From assembly GCA_945870175.1 (NCBI GenBank), contig CAMBRJ010000099.1, positions 1 through 8,403 of the forward strand: a DNA stretch of 8,403 nt. The letters run 5' to 3'. Positions 6,407-8,403 of this stretch are shown piece after piece. This DNA comes from Gemmatimonas phototrophica (lineage in GTDB: Bacteria > Gemmatimonadota > Gemmatimonadetes > Gemmatimonadales > Gemmatimonadaceae). The position numbers and the translations under genes were made by a program. The first letter of the stretch is position 1. The number at the start of each line of letters is the position of its first letter. Under the pieces are notes generated by a model. That model made no database searches and was not told the origin of the DNA. It worked only from the letters and a program-made list of their open reading frames with translations.

Positions 6407-6441
6407 TGCCAGTGTGGCAATGCGCTGGCAGGTTCCTGCCA
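6407..6441. promoter_or_regulatory. TGCCA/TGGCA inverted array upstream of gcvT
   Basis: Four arms lie in 35 bp: TGCCA 6407, TGGCA 6415, TGGCA 6426 and TGCCA 6437. The last two are part of a perfect dyad TGGCAGG-TT-CCTGCCA (6426-6441). The last three arms are spaced 11 bp apart, about one helical turn, as expected of an operator. In addition, 6415-6430 reads TGGCA-N6-TGGCA with GG and GC separated by exactly 10 bases, the spacing of a sigma-54 promoter (-24/-12). The start would then be near 6441. A repressor or activator site for gcvT is inferred; the protein is unknown. Confidence 0.35.
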
Positions 6442-6458
6442 AATTGGTCATGTTACTA

Positions 6459-6494
6459 GGGCGCGGCCGCTCCGGCCGCGCCCCGCTTCTTTTC
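6459..6494 (+). terminator. Strong hairpin with T-rich tail, likely bcp terminator
   Basis: GGGCGCGGCCG (6459-6469) pairs perfectly with CGGCCGCGCCC (6473-6483) around a 3-nt loop, an 11-bp GC stem. CGCTTCTTTT follows, a short imperfect T-run. It resembles an intrinsic terminator for the hslVU-argF-bcp transcript. It ends only 5 bp before the gcvT ATG, so it would also sit in any leader started upstream and could act as an attenuator. Confidence 0.6.
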
Positions 6495-6499
6495 CAGAC

Positions 6500-7612
6500 A
6501 TGACATCTATCGCTCCCGGCCCGCTCAAGCGCACGCCGCTCCACGACGTTCACGTCGCGCTCGGCGCGAAGATCGTCCCCTTCGCCGGCTACGAAATGCC
6601 GGTCCAGTATCCCACCGGCATCACCGCCGAGCACAACGCCGTGCGCAATGCGTGCGGCATGTTCGATGTGTCGCACATGGGCGAGGTGATCGTGCGCGGT
6701 CCCGATGCGATGCGTTTCGTGTCGTCGGTGACCAGCAACGACGTCGAGGCGCTCGCCATCGGTCAGATCCAGTACTCCACGTTGTTGCGCGCCGACGGCA
6801 CGATTGTCGATGACTTGCTCGTGTATCGGTTCGCCGATCATTTGATGCTGGTGATCAACGCCAGCAATCGCGACAAGGATCTCGCGCATCTCCGTGCGAA
6901 CATCGCGGGCTTCGAGTGCACGATGACGGATATCTCCGACAGCATCGCGCTGCTCGCCGTGCAGGGGCCGCAGGCCCCGGCGATCGTGGCGTCGCTGTCC
7001 GATGTGCCGCTCGATGGCATCAAGTACTACTGGTTTACCGAGGGCCATGTGGCTGGCGTGCCGTGCATCATTTCGCGCACCGGCTACACCGGCGAACTCG
7101 GATTCGAGTTGTACTTCGATGCGTCGCACGGTTTGGCCGTGTGGAACGCCGTGATGGCGGCGGGTGCGGTCACGCCGGCGGGGCTTGGCTGTCGTGATTC
7201 GTTGCGCCTCGAGGCGGGCATGTGCCTGTACGGCAATGAACTCGACGATCAGACCACGCCGATCGAAGCGGGGCTGAATTGGCTGCTGAAGCTCGCCAAG
7301 CGCGAGCCGTTTCTCGGCAAGGACGTGCTGGTGCGTCAGCATCAGGAAGGCACCGACCGCAAGCTGGTCGGCTTTACGATCAATGAACGCGCGATCCCGC
7401 GACATGGGCACGGGGTGGTGTACGGCGGCGTGGCGATCGGAGAGGTGTGCAGTGGCTGCATGAGCCCCACGCTCGCGATCCCGATCGGCACGTGCTATCT
7501 GCCAGCCGCCGCCGCGGTGGAAGGGACAACCTTCGAGATCGATATCCGTGGAAAAATGCTGCCGGCTCGCGTGGTGAAGCTGCCGTTCTACAAGCGGGCA
7601 GGGAAGGCGTGA
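6500..7612 (+). CDS. gcvT: Aminomethyltransferase, glycine cleavage T protein
   Basis: A 370-aa T protein (E. coli 364). It takes the aminomethyl group from the lipoyl arm of the H protein and, with tetrahydrofolate, releases ammonia and 5,10-methylenetetrahydrofolate. Motifs: PFAGYEMPVQY (27-37), MFDVSHMGE (54-62), DGTIVDDLLVY (99-109, carrying the catalytic aspartate D104/D105), RTGYTGELGFE (193-203), GLGCRDSLRLEAGM (228-241) and TPIEAGLNW (253-261). The dimethylglycine dehydrogenase and YgfZ relatives lack this full set. gcvH and gcvP are not in the window. ATG 6500 has no Shine-Dalgarno site and lies 5 bp after a terminator-like hairpin. The product's folate link to TrmFO upstream is probably coincidental. 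Confidence 0.96.
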   Translation: MTSIAPGPLKRTPLHDVHVALGAKIVPFAGYEMPVQYPTGITAEHNAVRNACGMFDVSHMGEVIVRGPDAMRFVSSVTSNDVEALAIGQIQYSTLLRADGTIVDDLLVYRFADHLMLVINASNRDKDLAHLRANIAGFECTMTDISDSIALLAVQGPQAPAIVASLSDVPLDGIKYYWFTEGHVAGVPCIISRTGYTGELGFELYFDASHGLAVWNAVMAAGAVTPAGLGCRDSLRLEAGMCLYGNELDDQTTPIEAGLNWLLKLAKREPFLGKDVLVRQHQEGTDRKLVGFTINERAIPRHGHGVVYGGVAIGEVCSGCMSPTLAIPIGTCYLPAAAAVEGTTFEIDIRGKMLPARVVKLPFYKRAGKA

Positions 7613-8403
7613 GCGCGCGTCCGCGCCCCGCAGCGATGCGGCGTGGCGGTGTGGATGACGGCGCGGCCAGCGTCGTGGCGATCCTCATGACCGATGTCGA
7701 GCCGGCGGTACGATTGAACGCCGCGCTCGAGGCCGCGGGGATCACGACGGTGACGATCTCGCCGATGGATGATGTGCGCGGAGACCTGGGCCGCGCACGC
7801 CCCGACATCGTCGTGCTGACGGGCGCCCTGCTCGACGCAGCGCACATCTCGTTGGTGCGGCAGTTGTTGTGGGACAATGTGGCCGTACTCGGCTTCACCG
7901 ACGTCTCCGATCCGCAGATGGTTGAGCGGTTGCGTGACATCGGGTACGCCGAGACGTGGCCGAAGCCCGTTCGCATTGATGATGTTGTGGATAGCGTGCG
8001 GCGGCGGCTCGAGCGGCAACGCTTAGCTGAGCTTACGGGACTCGTCGGAGAGTCGGCGGCCATACGTGAAGTGCTGGTGAAAGTGGAGCAGATCGCGCCC
8101 GTCACCAGTACGGTCCTCATCGAAGGGGAGAGCGGCACCGGTAAGGAGCTGGTCGCGCGCGCGATTCATCGACTGAGTCCGCGTCGCGGGAAGCCATTCA
8201 TTGCGGTGAACGTCGGTGCGCTCACCGAAACGCTGCTGGAGAGCGAACTGTTCGGCCACGAGAAGGGCGCGTTCACCGGCGCGGCGGAGCGTCGCCTGGG
8301 CCGCTTCGAATTGGCCGATACCGGTACGCTATTTCTTGACGAGATCGGCGAGATCCCGTCAACCACGCAAGTGAAGTTGCTGCGCGTGCTCGAGGAGCGT
8401 GAA
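7609..8403 (+). CDS. Sigma-54-dependent activator with degenerate receiver, N-terminal 265 codons
   Basis: NtrC-family bacterial enhancer-binding protein cut by the window end; the frame stays open to base 8403. The start is probably GTG 7609, overlapping the gcvT TGA by 4 nt, with AGGG at 7600-7603 as ribosome site; ATG 7636 is the alternative. Residues about 21-135 align with a response-regulator receiver (ILMTDVEPAVRL; PDIVVL; WPKPV). The phospho-acceptor aspartate position holds T71, and the second residue of the usual acidic pair is V30; D29, T97 and K119 remain. The AAA+ domain begins near 142 (LTGLVGES) with Walker A GESGTGKE (173-180), the sigma-54 contact loop GAFTGA (220-225) and Walker B GTLFLDEIGE (239-248). 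A C-terminal HTH is expected but not visible. It should remodel sigma-54 RNA polymerase with ATP; the target is unknown. Confidence 0.92.
   Translation, partial: MSARPRPAAMRRGGVDDGAASVVAILMTDVEPAVRLNAALEAAGITTVTISPMDDVRGDLGRARPDIVVLTGALLDAAHISLVRQLLWDNVAVLGFTDVSDPQMVERLRDIGYAETWPKPVRIDDVVDSVRRRLERQRLAELTGLVGESAAIREVLVKVEQIAPVTSTVLIEGESGTGKELVARAIHRLSPRRGKPFIAVNVGALTETLLESELFGHEKGAFTGAAERRLGRFELADTGTLFLDEIGEIPSTTQVKLLRVLEERE

Noticed and set aside
6391..6499. Glycine riboswitch before gcvT
   Set aside because: The gap lacks the conserved glycine-aptamer core segments and is too short for a tandem aptamer plus expression platform.
6371..7411. 346-aa open frame on the minus strand opposite gcvT
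   Set aside because: Antisense to a clear GcvT; the translation is Arg/His-rich with no family motif. Long antisense frames are expected in GC-rich genes.

Overview
This GC-rich window (estimated by eye, not computed) comes from a bacterial chromosome and carries housekeeping genes with short gaps. A deep-branching, Gram-negative-type high-GC bacterium such as a Gemmatimonadota member fits. The signs are a folate-type TrmFO, a trmFO-xerC-(...)-hslV-hslU order, GTG starts, few clear Shine-Dalgarno sites and a sigma-54 activator. The phylum assignment is inference from gene content and has not been tested against any database.

Layout from left to right: the 3' end of trmFO (tRNA m5U54 methyltransferase, 1-486), then xerC (chromosome dimer resolution recombinase, 494-1483), both on the plus strand with 7 bp between them. 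Next is a 436-bp gap (1484-1919) with no convincing gene. It begins with 71 nt lacking adenine and then holds nested inverted repeats that could fold into a three-way junction. A minus-strand threonine/serine dehydratase-like PLP enzyme follows (2897 to 1920). Its start codon lies only 9 bp from the start of the divergent hslV (2907-3452). After hslV come hslU (3529-4923), argF (4988-5914) and bcp (5932-6390). A 109-bp gap then carries a phased TGGCA/TGCCA array and a strong terminator-like hairpin. gcvT (6500-7612) follows. The window ends inside a sigma-54-dependent transcriptional activator (from 7609) whose start overlaps the gcvT stop.

How the genes work together: HslV and HslU form one ATP-dependent protease and are clearly a functional pair. 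TrmFO and XerC precede HslV and HslU in Firmicutes such as Bacillus subtilis, so this window looks like that ancestral cluster split by an oppositely oriented dehydratase and a structured spacer. ArgF (arginine synthesis), Bcp (peroxide defence) and GcvT (glycine cleavage, one-carbon supply) look like co-oriented housekeeping genes, not one pathway. The gcvT-activator overlap suggests translational coupling.

The most interesting items are the activator's receiver-like N-terminus, which lacks the phospho-acceptor aspartate; the possibly structured 1484-1919 spacer; the repeat array upstream of gcvT; and the 9-bp divergent start arrangement. I do not see a mobile element, CRISPR array, tRNA or rRNA, and nothing here amounts to a clearly new multi-gene system.
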